Source: Schizochytrium sp. TIO01 (lineage: Eukaryota; Sar; Bigyra; Thraustochytrida; Thraustochytriidae). Taken from it: a stretch of 64,000 nucleotides of DNA. The position numbers and the translations under genes were made by a program. The stretch spans positions 4,525,483-4,589,482 of the forward strand of contig SMSO01000032.1 of NCBI GenBank assembly GCA_004764695.1, given 5' to 3'. The notes beneath the pieces are model-generated. The model had not been told where the DNA came from, ran no database searches, and was given only the letters and a program-made list of their open reading frames with translations. Below are positions 56,701-64,000 of this stretch, piece after piece (within the stretch, counting starts at the first letter, position 1; each line of letters begins with the position of its first letter).

Positions 56701-57077
56701 CAAAGCTTCGAAAAGGCGCAAGATCGACACCAAACATCTAGAGTACTTCTATTATATATTAAGATTATAAACTTGCTGTAGCACTTGCTTCACGAATGAA
56801 AGACATACAGCAAGAACAAGTTAGGCACTTTCGTTTCATCGCTATCCATATGGTTTAATTACTTTAGAGATGGATCAGATTTCGAGCAATTTGCAAACTT
56901 CAAAACGCCAAACATATGCGGTCATTGCCCACGACTTGGATTCCATAGCTTTAAATTAGCGTCACTAAGGCTTTTATGATAGAATTTGCGGTGCTTTCAT
57001 CTCCATATTTGTTCTCCTGTTTATTCGTCCTTTTCTGCTGTGTTTGCAAGTGGATGACTAGCCAAAGTCAAACTTAA

Positions 57078-57272
57078 CCTAGGGTACCTAGGGTACCTAG
57101 CACTGCCTTATGCTGTACGTATTGCTACCTCAGCAAAATCAACTCTAAGTTACACGGTAGGCGTTACTACGTAGGTATTGCACCGTCCTCTCAGAGGAAC
57201 TACAGTCTTTTATAAAACATGGGTGAAAGCTCAAGCCACAATAATCACTCGGCCAGGTAAGTAGGTACCTAA
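57078..57272. promoter_or_regulatory. CCTAGGGTA tandem and TAGGTACCTA 5' of the fucosyltransferase
   Basis: At 57078-57100 the 9-bp unit CCTAGGGTA is repeated about 2.5 times, and GTAGGTACCTAA lies at 57261-57272, with GTAGGTATT near 57171. They are 0.5-0.7 kb before the start at 57810. A promoter role is inferred from recurrence. Confidence 0.3.
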
Positions 57273-57809
57273 TAGAGTTGGTAGTAAAACTACTAGTAAA
57301 TCTACAAGAATTCGACCATATCCACGTGTGTAGTAAAGTTACTATTGTTTACTATAGATAATTTTGGTAGCTTGCGAGTTAGGTTGGAGCGATGCAAGAC
57401 AGTCTTGCAGCTTCGTTTGGCAAACACGGATTCGCAACCTTTAGCAAGGGTGCCGCTCGAACTGGTGCTGTGCAACCAGGGTATCGGTTGGTTAATCGTG
57501 CATCTGGACAGAGCTTTGGCACGTAGTTCATGCTTCTTAGTTTCAACTACCTCTCTATCTGAACAACTCGTCACAGCTTTCTTGGCCTTTGATCGAAGCG
57601 ATCAAAACCACTGTCTGCGTGTGAAATTTAGCCCGTATTCAAAGAGCTGTCTGCAATAGCTGAGTAGCTACTTTCTAAAATTGGGAGATTCCTAATATAT
57701 TAGTAGTACTTTGGAGGAGGTTAAAGTTAGCAAAATACTGTTGAGGGCTTTGCAGGCTTCTTGACCACATCCTTTCAATTATAATACAGCTTCCGCGCTT
57801 TACATTATC

Positions 57810-59117
57810 ATGGCTCAATGGTGGGAAAGGAAGCGGGCACCTAAACACATTCATGGGAATTCTACCTCGAGGCAAGCCTCGGTACTATATACCAAAGTTT
57901 TTGTTGGACTAGTAATTGGATTTGCCACAATTATTTTCCTGAATTTTGAATTCCTGTTCACCGACTCATCAGCACAAATATCCAATGCAGTATCTTTACC
58001 AGAGGCAGAGATCCTTCAGGCTTCTGTAAAACCTATTATTCCCGTTCCTCCACAAGTATCAGAAGAGAAGGGAAACGTTCAGAATTCAATTTCTCAGAAG
58101 CAATTACGCCACACCGACGAATCTGAGCACTCATCATCCGAAGACAGTAGCCTTGAACCCGCATCTAGAGAATATCCTAATGCTGTCACAGTTGATGAAA
58201 AAATCCAACTGAAAGCTGAAGCTGAAGAACGCAAGAAGATGCTTAAAGCGTCTAGTGGGCGTCGAATCCGGTCTGATTGCGATGTCCCATGTGCCGTACA
58301 AAGCTATGGTGGTATTGTTGGAAAATACTCTGTCTTTGATGAAGAGAACATCGCAACAACATTCATGTCGACGATGGAAGGTCCTAGACATTACCCCCAA
58401 ACCTTGCACAAGAATGGCGCGCACGGGCTTTCCACAACTTCTTTTCAGAGTGATATTATCATGCCCTATTTCTCCTGGGCCGAGTATGACATTAAGATGC
58501 CAGCAATCCATCCCGAGAACGTAATCCAAGGAGCTTCGTTCGCTGCCCGGAACTGTCACAGTCTGAACAACCGTGAACTCCTTGTGAGGACATTGCAAAA
58601 ACACATTCGTGTCGATGCTGTAAGTGATTGCTTGCATAATGCACCGTGGCCGGCCGGCATTTCTCGCCAGGACAAATACAGAATGATGCAACAGTATATG
58701 TTTCATCTTGCGGTTGAAAACGAATGCTCGGATGACTATATTACTGAAAAGGTTTGGGGAGCCCTGTCATCGGGGTCCCTACCCATTTACTTCGGTGCTC
58801 CAAACGTTAACAAGCATGTCCCTGAACACTCTGTAGTTAACGTAGCAGATTTTTCAGACTGGGACGAACTTGGTGAGCATTTGAAATATCTTACTCAGAA
58901 CCATACTGCCTACATGGAATACCATGCATGGCGTGATAAACCCTTCTCACAACGCTTTCTCGACACATTTTACCTCACCAATACACACTCTGAGTGTCGT
59001 AGATGCAGGTGGGCTTACGCGAAAAAGCATAATCTTGGTTGGGACCACTTTCGCCAAGAAATTGTTTGGCAACGTGGTGCTGAATTTGAGTCTCCCAAAC
59101 CTCTCCCGCCACTTTGA
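57810..59117 (+). CDS. GT10-family fucosyltransferase, type II membrane protein
   Basis: Expected to transfer fucose from GDP-fucose in an alpha-1,3/4 linkage to glycans in the Golgi lumen. The 435 residues have a short basic cytosolic tail, one transmembrane anchor at about 28-50, a disordered Glu/Ser-rich stem (to about 155) and a GT10 catalytic domain. The diagnostic donor-binding block is AVENECSDDYITEKVWGALS at about 301-320, followed by SGSLPIYFGAPNVNKHVPEHSV, and the C-terminus has the usual C-x2-C pair (CRRCRWAYAKKH). FSWAEYDIKMPAIHP at about 217 is the acceptor-side N-terminal half. The glycan acceptor cannot be told; core alpha-1,3- and Lewis-type activities both occur in the family. 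The ATG at 57810 follows TTATC; stop is TGA. Confidence 0.9.
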   Translation: MAQWWERKRAPKHIHGNSTSRQASVLYTKVFVGLVIGFATIIFLNFEFLFTDSSAQISNAVSLPEAEILQASVKPIIPVPPQVSEEKGNVQNSISQKQLRHTDESEHSSSEDSSLEPASREYPNAVTVDEKIQLKAEAEERKKMLKASSGRRIRSDCDVPCAVQSYGGIVGKYSVFDEENIATTFMSTMEGPRHYPQTLHKNGAHGLSTTSFQSDIIMPYFSWAEYDIKMPAIHPENVIQGASFAARNCHSLNNRELLVRTLQKHIRVDAVSDCLHNAPWPAGISRQDKYRMMQQYMFHLAVENECSDDYITEKVWGALSSGSLPIYFGAPNVNKHVPEHSVVNVADFSDWDELGEHLKYLTQNHTAYMEYHAWRDKPFSQRFLDTFYLTNTHSECRRCRWAYAKKHNLGWDHFRQEIVWQRGAEFESPKPLPPL

Positions 59118-59967
59118 AGGATAAATTTGAATACAGAACCAGATCTTACGCCAACCTGAGATAAGCAAAAGCTGTTGTAGTTTGCGCTTCTCTTTCATAT
59201 ATGTTAAGGAAGCTTTAGAGTTTCTGGTCAGCTTCGTCGGGATGTACTCTGAACATACTTCAGGATTGTCGTGTTTGCTTACTTGCTAAGTTCGCTTGAT
59301 GCAATCGTTCTTTAATATGCTGCTTTGAAACGTTTCTCTTTTTTATCTACTATTCCTTCAAAACATAAATAAAAACAGAAAACTTCCGTCTTTTTGGATT
59401 GCTATCCGTGAATCAAAAGAAATATAATCTCTGCGCTTGAGCCATCTAATCCAATTATCTTGGTGGAAAAGTACAGCATGGTGGATCATCACGCCTCGTT
59501 TTTACTTAGCGTGACCAATTACTTGTTTTTTTCCTGTTACTAGCGGGTTATAATAATAATAACTTAGCGTTAGCATGAGATATTGTTATTTGTTTTTATT
59601 TCTATTTAAAATTTGTTCTAAACCCCTATTGATGCTATAGTATAATTTTTATTATTTTATTTTTAAATTAGACTAAATTGTATATTCTAATAGATATATA
59701 TATATTATTTTATTTATTTTATTTAGAGAAAAAGGCTTAATAAGGAGAAAATAAGAATAATCACATCATCATATTCATCGTGAGAATGATGATGATGATA
59801 ATAATTGAAAATAGAGGCCTAAAGAAAAAGGAATAATGTGCGAAGTCTTTCTCTCGACATGAACATTACCAAATCAATGCAAACCAATCTCATTTCTAAA
59901 CGGCGCGAAGTTGGAAAGGAAGACCTCAGAAACAGCGCTGATACAGGCGCAGGGATTGCGAGTGCAG
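59118..59967. other. Tandem-gene spacer, AT-rich
   Basis: The spacer contains AT-rich microsatellite-like DNA around 59540-59720 and an imperfect inverted repeat of ATCATCAT and GATGATGAT near 59763-59800. Two upstream ATGs precede the next gene: one at 59836 opens an 8-codon frame, and one at 59859 opens a 70-codon frame that overlaps the next gene's start. No separate gene is supported. Confidence 0.5.
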
Positions 59968-60071
59968 ATGCCTACTCGCAGGCAGACGCGACAACAGCAA
60001 CGCCGTACCTTGCAAGAAGACAACGGGGAAGGAGGGAAGAATGTCACGGAAGTCAACAGAGGCAAGGATGA
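59859..60071 (+). other. Upstream ORF overlapping the Lys-rich protein start
   Basis: A 70-codon ATG frame ends 100 bp inside the main frame in another register. If the main protein starts at 59968, ribosomes would meet this frame first, so it could reduce translation. It is also possible that this is the true N-terminus joined by a splice or frameshift that I cannot see. Confidence 0.35.
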
Positions 60072-62427
60072 CGGCACTCGAGACTACTCTTCAGGGGGGC
60101 TAGCAGGAGTAAGTGGGGAAGCTGATTCTGTGGAAGCACAAAGTGTTGGAAGGAGATCAACTCGCAAACGAACAAGTGTTGCCTCTATCCCGGATGTGGC
60201 TGAACCGACATTGTCGAAAAGACCTCGCCGGCCGAGTCGATCTCTTAAGAAGGCTCCGTCCTCACAATCAATCAATCAACACGTTGCCAAACCAAACCTC
60301 TGGCCTTGCAAAATGAACAGCAAAAATCTTTATGAACTTCTTCAAGAACAAACACTAGAGTGGCTTGTAGACTTAGAGTCAACACTCTCGAATGTACAGC
60401 CCCACACATCAGAAGATTTTCGCAACCTTGCCAAGAGGGCGCAAGAAACAGTCGAGCCATTTGCTTCGAAAAGGTACTCATCTCTTCAGCGCGCCGCACT
60501 CTTACTTCAAAGTCTGTCTCAGGAAGTTGACGCACAAAGTGATGACCCAGAAAAACTTGCACAAAAGCTGGTAGGCATTACAAGTCGCTCGCTTGGACTA
60601 GTGTACGGAGGCGCAGCTTCAGACCTTGAACTCGGCAGATCAAAACCTGCAGAAGTCCCACATACTGAAGAGTTGCTACATGCTGTTTGCCAGATGTGGC
60701 TATCTGAAGATGCAAACAGTTTTCGTAAACGCTTGGTAGGCATTCGCGCAGCTCTTAAATATGGCCGGAAAGGGTGTTGCGCGCATGCACTGGTGCAAAA
60801 ACTCACGGATAGAAGAACTGCCTTGTTACCCGTTGGCCGAACTGACCCATTATCAGTTTCAAATTGTCTCTATACCGTGGGATTTTTTGAAGGGCTTACA
60901 GGGAAATGCTATGACGATGGAATAATAACAAAGGTAGAAAGTGGAGATCGAACTCAAGTTTCAAAGATGTCAGACAGCCCCAAACCGTCAACTAATGACA
61001 AAGTCGCAAAACTCAAACCAATAATTTCTGAATCTGATCAAGATAAAACTGGTCAAAACGAGTTGAAAGCTGCTTCAACTACATTAACAACGCAGAATCT
61101 AGGCACATCCAAGACAAATTTTGATTCAACATCTAGCCAGGAAACAACTACTCACGTGGGCACATCCCCAGATCTTCAGGATGCTCCTGATTCTGGTCAT
61201 CTTAAACTTAAGTCCCCAGAGGACCTAAAGGTCATCAGGACAAGTAAGGATCAAATAAACACTGAAAACTCTGCTATGGGGAAGCAATTGGGCCAGCTTC
61301 CGAATAAGCCTTCGGTCGAAGCTTCGCTTCAGAAAGAGGACACAAGCTCAGCAATCAACCCTCCAGACACATCATTGCAAAACCCCTCATCTTTGCTATC
61401 AGTTCCTGATAAATTAATTCACTGCGAAAGTTCAGACGGTGCGTCTGGTCTTTCGAAGGGTCCTAGCCAACCGCAAATGTCTGGCACCTTGCAGAGTTCG
61501 ATCTCTGAAGTAAAGGATGCACCCAAAGATGGCAATAAACTTGGTGAACAAATTAATAATGCTGACGAAGCCAAACTTGCTGGTAAGGCATCAGATGTTG
61601 CTGCTCCGAGTGACGAGGTATCCAGTTTAGAAGAAGATGAAGAGGATGACGAGTTAGAGGCAGAGGAAGGAGGTGATGATGATGACAGAAATGAAGACCA
61701 TGCCATGCACTCGGATGGTGGAGCTTCAACTGATTCTGCATCGGGGCGTGGGAAAAAAAGCAAGAAAGATAAGAAGAAGAAGAAAAAGAAAAAGAAGAAG
61801 AAGAAAGAAAAGAAAGAAAAGAAAGAAAAGAAAGAAAAATCGCGTAAACGTAAGAGATCACTCAGCCCTGAAAGTGACTCGGAGCGTTTTGCAGAAGACG
61901 ATGCGAAATATTCAAGCAATAGAAAAAAACATCAAAGACTGCATGATAGTATTCTCGATAGCGATGTACATCCTGTGGATTTGGATCGGGAAAATGGCAA
62001 AAACGGATCCCAAGAAGACCATTCCCGCAGCATTCCTAATTCTGAAAGTAGAGATATGTTTGCTAAGAGAACTGAGTCAGAAGCCTCACTTTCCCCCGTT
62101 TCTGTAAGATTACAGCGAACGCCATCTGAAGACTCAGCTAAGCGATGGCCAGAACCTATAAAATCTCGTTTTACTCGAATATTGCAACGCCTCGAGCGAG
62201 TCAATCTTTCGGAAGATTCCCAAGCGCAAGCTTCGATGTTTCTTACCCGTTTTCCAAAGTCGATCAGTAATATCTTTCCAACTGATTCGGAGGGTGCTAG
62301 AGTTCAAGATCCGATTGTGCCAACGCTGCCTATTGATCCCGGCTGGCAACCTCGAGATTTACAATGGTGGGGAGTGCAGCGGTGTAGCCTTGATACATAC
62401 GACCATCAACCGTCTGACAACTCGTAA
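59968..62427 (+). CDS. Lys-rich, probably nuclear protein of unknown function
   Basis: I do not recognise the family. The 819-residue protein begins Arg/Gln-rich (MPTRRQTRQQQRR), has two RKR/KRPRR-type basic signals before about 100, a helical folded region at about 115-305 (MNSKNLYELLQEQTLEWL to LYTVGFFEGL), a long disordered Ser/Thr/Gln stretch, an acidic run (about 551-580), a poly-Lys run (about 596-632, KKKKKEKKEKKEK) and a conserved-looking helical end (FTRILQRLERVNLSED, FPKSISNIFPTDSEG). Acidic plus poly-Lys blocks are typical of nucleolar or chromatin proteins; this is inference only. The frame opens at a TTG at 59911; 59968 is the first in-frame ATG, and another ATG at 60313 begins the folded part. 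Stop is TAA. Confidence 0.72.
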   Translation: MPTRRQTRQQQRRTLQEDNGEGGKNVTEVNRGKDDGTRDYSSGGLAGVSGEADSVEAQSVGRRSTRKRTSVASIPDVAEPTLSKRPRRPSRSLKKAPSSQSINQHVAKPNLWPCKMNSKNLYELLQEQTLEWLVDLESTLSNVQPHTSEDFRNLAKRAQETVEPFASKRYSSLQRAALLLQSLSQEVDAQSDDPEKLAQKLVGITSRSLGLVYGGAASDLELGRSKPAEVPHTEELLHAVCQMWLSEDANSFRKRLVGIRAALKYGRKGCCAHALVQKLTDRRTALLPVGRTDPLSVSNCLYTVGFFEGLTGKCYDDGIITKVESGDRTQVSKMSDSPKPSTNDKVAKLKPIISESDQDKTGQNELKAASTTLTTQNLGTSKTNFDSTSSQETTTHVGTSPDLQDAPDSGHLKLKSPEDLKVIRTSKDQINTENSAMGKQLGQLPNKPSVEASLQKEDTSSAINPPDTSLQNPSSLLSVPDKLIHCESSDGASGLSKGPSQPQMSGTLQSSISEVKDAPKDGNKLGEQINNADEAKLAGKASDVAAPSDEVSSLEEDEEDDELEAEEGGDDDDRNEDHAMHSDGGASTDSASGRGKKSKKDKKKKKKKKKKKKEKKEKKEKKEKSRKRKRSLSPESDSERFAEDDAKYSSNRKKHQRLHDSILDSDVHPVDLDRENGKNGSQEDHSRSIPNSESRDMFAKRTESEASLSPVSVRLQRTPSEDSAKRWPEPIKSRFTRILQRLERVNLSEDSQAQASMFLTRFPKSISNIFPTDSEGARVQDPIVPTLPIDPGWQPRDLQWWGVQRCSLDTYDHQPSDNS

Positions 62428-62550
62428 GGCCCTAATTAGTATTGCATGTGACCACTTTTCTGGCCTTTGTCTTGACGATGGGTATTGGATTCTAAAACAT
62501 GGGAAGGACCCACACTCCTTCCTCTTGAAGAAAGAATGATCACATAAACA

Positions 62551-62574
62551 CCCCCCCCCCCCTCTCTCTCTCTC
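62551..62574. repeat. C12 followed by (TC)6
   Basis: Twelve C bases run into six TC units, 124 bp after the Lys-rich gene's stop. A pyrimidine-only tract in its 3' flank; mirror-type DNA structure is possible. Confidence 0.85.
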
Positions 62575-62815
62575 GCTATCTACAAGTATTGCGACAAACC
62601 TAAAATCAAAATAACCTTTTCTAACTGACTCCTTAGCCTGGAGTATCATTTAGAAAGACGAACACTATCGCAAGTTAGTAACTAAGCATTGAAATTTGAT
62701 TTTGAAGCTGATCTAGTCAACAGTGGAGACGAGAGGTTCCTTTTTAACGAGCAATTTTTTTTGTCTTTGTGTTCCGTCTCCCCGCTTTTCCTTGAGCAGG
62801 TGAGCTTGTGACTTG

Positions 62816-62883
62816 AAACCTTTTGCGAATGATCATTGTGATTATCGAAACCTGTTGCGAATGCTCATTTTGATTGTTGAAAC
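62816..62883. repeat. 32-bp imperfect tandem duplication
   Basis: Units at 62816-62847 and 62848-62879 match at about 27 of 32 positions, with the first four bases of a third copy. Both units share AAACC and TTGCGAATG. Confidence 0.8.
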
Positions 62884-63462
62884 AGTAGCATTTCAACAAC
62901 TTCAAGAATGTATAGGATCTAATAAACCCTTTCAGACAAATTTAAAACTTTGGGGTTTTCATGATTCACTGAATGGTCCACAGATTTGTACATTACTATA
63001 CTTTGCAAAAGGGAACAACAGTAAATTTGGCACATCCTACCACTTGATATGGAGAAGATTTTGTAAAACTTTAAAAGGACCAAGGAAAGGAAAACGCAGT
63101 AGAGCCCATTTTTTGCAAAATGGAGATATATTCCCTTCTTCCTCCATTGGTCTCTATACTAATGTATATAAAAATTTGGTTTCCACCTCTGCATCCTGTT
63201 CCAATAACAGCTCATTATCAAGGATCGATTATATTCACTTTAGCTGTCACTGTAAATGCCTAGCTGTTCGTTTTTGTAATGTTATATCTTTATCTAAATC
63301 TAGCAAGCTCGTTAAGGCGGAAGCATCGGCAGCCTAGATGTTTTATTTGAATTCTTCATAGTAATAGGCTTTGGGAGGGAAGAGTGAAATGTCATCTCAG
63401 ACAACTCTCCTAACAAAGTTGTTAATTCGGCAATAACACAACCGTTTGTCCTCGAACTTTTG

Positions 63463-63479
63463 AAAAACAAAAACAAAAA
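63463..63479 (-). terminator. RNA polymerase III terminator of tRNA-Arg copy 1
   Basis: On the minus strand three T5 runs separated by single G bases begin 18 bases after the tRNA 3' end. T-runs of four or more end RNA polymerase III transcripts. Confidence 0.75.
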
Positions 63480-63496
63480 TATAACCTACAGTTACC

Positions 63497-63570
63497 AATC
63501 TCCGGCGGGACTTGAACCCACGATCTCCTGATTCGTAGTCAGGCACCTTATCCAACTTGGCCACGGAGAC
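63497..63570 (-). tRNA. tRNA-Arg (anticodon ACG), copy 1
   Basis: The 74-base gene folds as a cloverleaf. Acceptor arms GTCTCCG and CGGAGAT pair (G1-U72 wobble), the anticodon stem CCTGA/TCAGG holds the loop CTACGAA with anticodon ACG (read CGN arginine codons after A34 to inosine change), and the T arm is GTGGG-TTCAAGT-CCCGC. The D arm reads GCCA...AGGT with one mismatch. There is no intron and no encoded CCA. The unpaired base 73 appears as T, while G or A would be more usual for arginine. Confidence 0.95.
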
Positions 63571-63929
63571 AAGTTTATATGTCGCTGATACTGCTTTGGA
63601 AATCAACCAATACATTTATAACACTAATGTAGCACCAAATATTTGTCCTGAACATCGAGCTCATTATATCCATTCATCCTTTTTCCACCACTGCCAAAAA
63701 TTTATAACTTGTTGTAGGAGGTAGCTAGCTTTTACTTTTATAGAGGCCCATAGCTATATTTATGTGTATTATTTTTTTAATTAAAAAAAGAAAAATGATA
63801 ATAAACTAACTTAATTGGAAGGGCTAATCAACCTAACTGAGATCTCAATCAGGTACACCAAATAGTGCAATCGTACTAAAGAAACCATTTGCAAACAAAA
63901 ATTTAACAGTGCAACCATTCAGTTCACTC
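63571..63929. other. Spacer between the two tRNA genes
   Basis: A 359-base AT-rich spacer, with no gene seen. It contains the 5' flank of copy 1 and the 3' flank of copy 2; the flanks do not resemble each other beyond a few bases, so the duplicated unit is the tRNA itself. Confidence 0.6.
63897..63901 (-). terminator. RNA polymerase III terminator of tRNA-Arg copy 2
   Basis: A T5 run on the minus strand, 29 bases after the 3' end of copy 2. It is the first T-run of four or more downstream. Confidence 0.6.
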
Positions 63930-64000
63930 AATCTCCGGCGGGACTTGAACCCACGATCTCCTGATTCGTAGTCAGGCACCTTATCCAACTTGGCCACGGA
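63930..64000 (-). tRNA. tRNA-Arg (anticodon ACG), copy 2, cut by the window edge
   Basis: The sequence is identical to copy 1 over all 71 visible bases, same strand, 433 bp apart start to start. The first three bases of the mature tRNA lie beyond the window. Complete identity with unrelated flanks suggests recent duplication or gene conversion. Confidence 0.93.

Larger units (their letters stand above)
52914..57809. other. Divergent 4.9 kb region between KARS1 and the fucosyltransferase gene
   Basis: I find no gene I can support. The first 500 bp hold the KARS1 upstream tetranucleotide array. Frames at 55499-55957(-, 152 codons), 56247-56567(+, 106 codons) and 57345-57659(+)/57302-57574(-) are the longest. 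The 56.25-56.48 kb frame (GADVVAYPDTKLIVNTKAGM) reads like real protein but is bounded by stops, so it may be a gene relic. Hexamer clusters TAGGTA/TACCTA lie at about 53600-53670 and 57078-57272. Confidence 0.45.
62428..63496. other. Spacer with weak 174-codon frame before the tRNA genes
   Basis: A 174-codon frame at 62813-63337 begins with TTG; its first ATG is at 62861. It has no family sign, is Ser/Cys-rich near its end, and its start lies in a short tandem repeat, so I do not call it a gene. The rest is AT-rich spacer. Confidence 0.4.

Noticed and set aside
62813-63337. 174-codon frame before the tRNA genes
   Set aside because: It starts at TTG inside a 32-bp tandem repeat, has no recognisable domain and a Ser/Cys-rich chance-like composition. 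It could be reconsidered with transcript data.
1-64000. CRISPR array, prokaryotic operon, phage or plasmid features
   Set aside because: No spaced direct repeats of that kind, no ribosome binding sites, and the gene content is eukaryotic.

Overview
This is a eukaryotic nuclear window. It holds cytosolic/nuclear genes with eukaryote-only families (RECQ1-type helicase, Listerin, the cohesin loader SCC2/NIPBL, a type II membrane fucosyltransferase) and two tRNA-Arg genes with RNA polymerase III style T-run terminators. All twelve protein genes I support read as single uninterrupted exons, including 5.2 kb and 6.7 kb ones, so the genome is intron-poor. All three stop codons are used (TAA, TAG, TGA), consistent with the standard code. 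Genes are moderately GC-rich; the DNA between them is AT-rich and full of microsatellites. A single-exon, flagellate-type protist fits; I lean to a stramenopile of the thraustochytrid/labyrinthulid kind, but that is inference from architecture (PHD finger in SCC2, Tudor-like insert in Listerin, few introns), not from a marker gene.

Layout, left to right: an iron-containing alcohol dehydrogenase (+, 1914-3095) converges on a RECQL helicase (-, 3844-6999); a small two-TM membrane protein (+, 8564-8938) is followed by a 13.8 kb stretch with no convincing gene. Then come a protein with two copies of an unusual Cys-rich zinc-finger-like module (+, 22770-24638), Listerin (-, 25146-30350), SCC2/NIPBL (+, 34072-40794), a GH20 hexosaminidase (+, 41180-43336), a Ser/Arg-rich coiled-coil protein (-, 43502-45187), a coiled-coil/LRR/ankyrin protein (+, 47111-49954), lysyl-tRNA synthetase (-, 51129-52913), a GT10 fucosyltransferase (+, 57810-59117), a Lys-rich probable nuclear protein (+, 59968-62427) and two identical tRNA-Arg(ACG) genes (-), the second cut by the window edge.

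The genes do not form a pathway; they are independent housekeeping and lineage-specific genes. Translation and its quality control are represented by lysyl-tRNA synthetase, tRNA-Arg and Listerin; chromosome maintenance by RECQL and SCC2; glycan metabolism by GH20 and GT10. The most notable observations are: the duplicated 7-Cys/1-His module; a Tudor-like insert in Listerin; a hexamer family (TAGGTA/TACCTA, often in palindromes such as TACCTAGGTA) that is frequent between genes and nearly absent inside them, often clustered upstream of starts; a strongly biased codon set in the lysyl-tRNA synthetase that leaves a 480-codon antisense frame open; and the long gene-free region with hairpins.

Several open frames begin at TTG or GTG. 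I moved those starts to the first in-frame ATG (dehydrogenase 1914, GH20 41180, coiled-coil protein 45187, LRR/ankyrin protein 47111, Lys-rich protein 59968).
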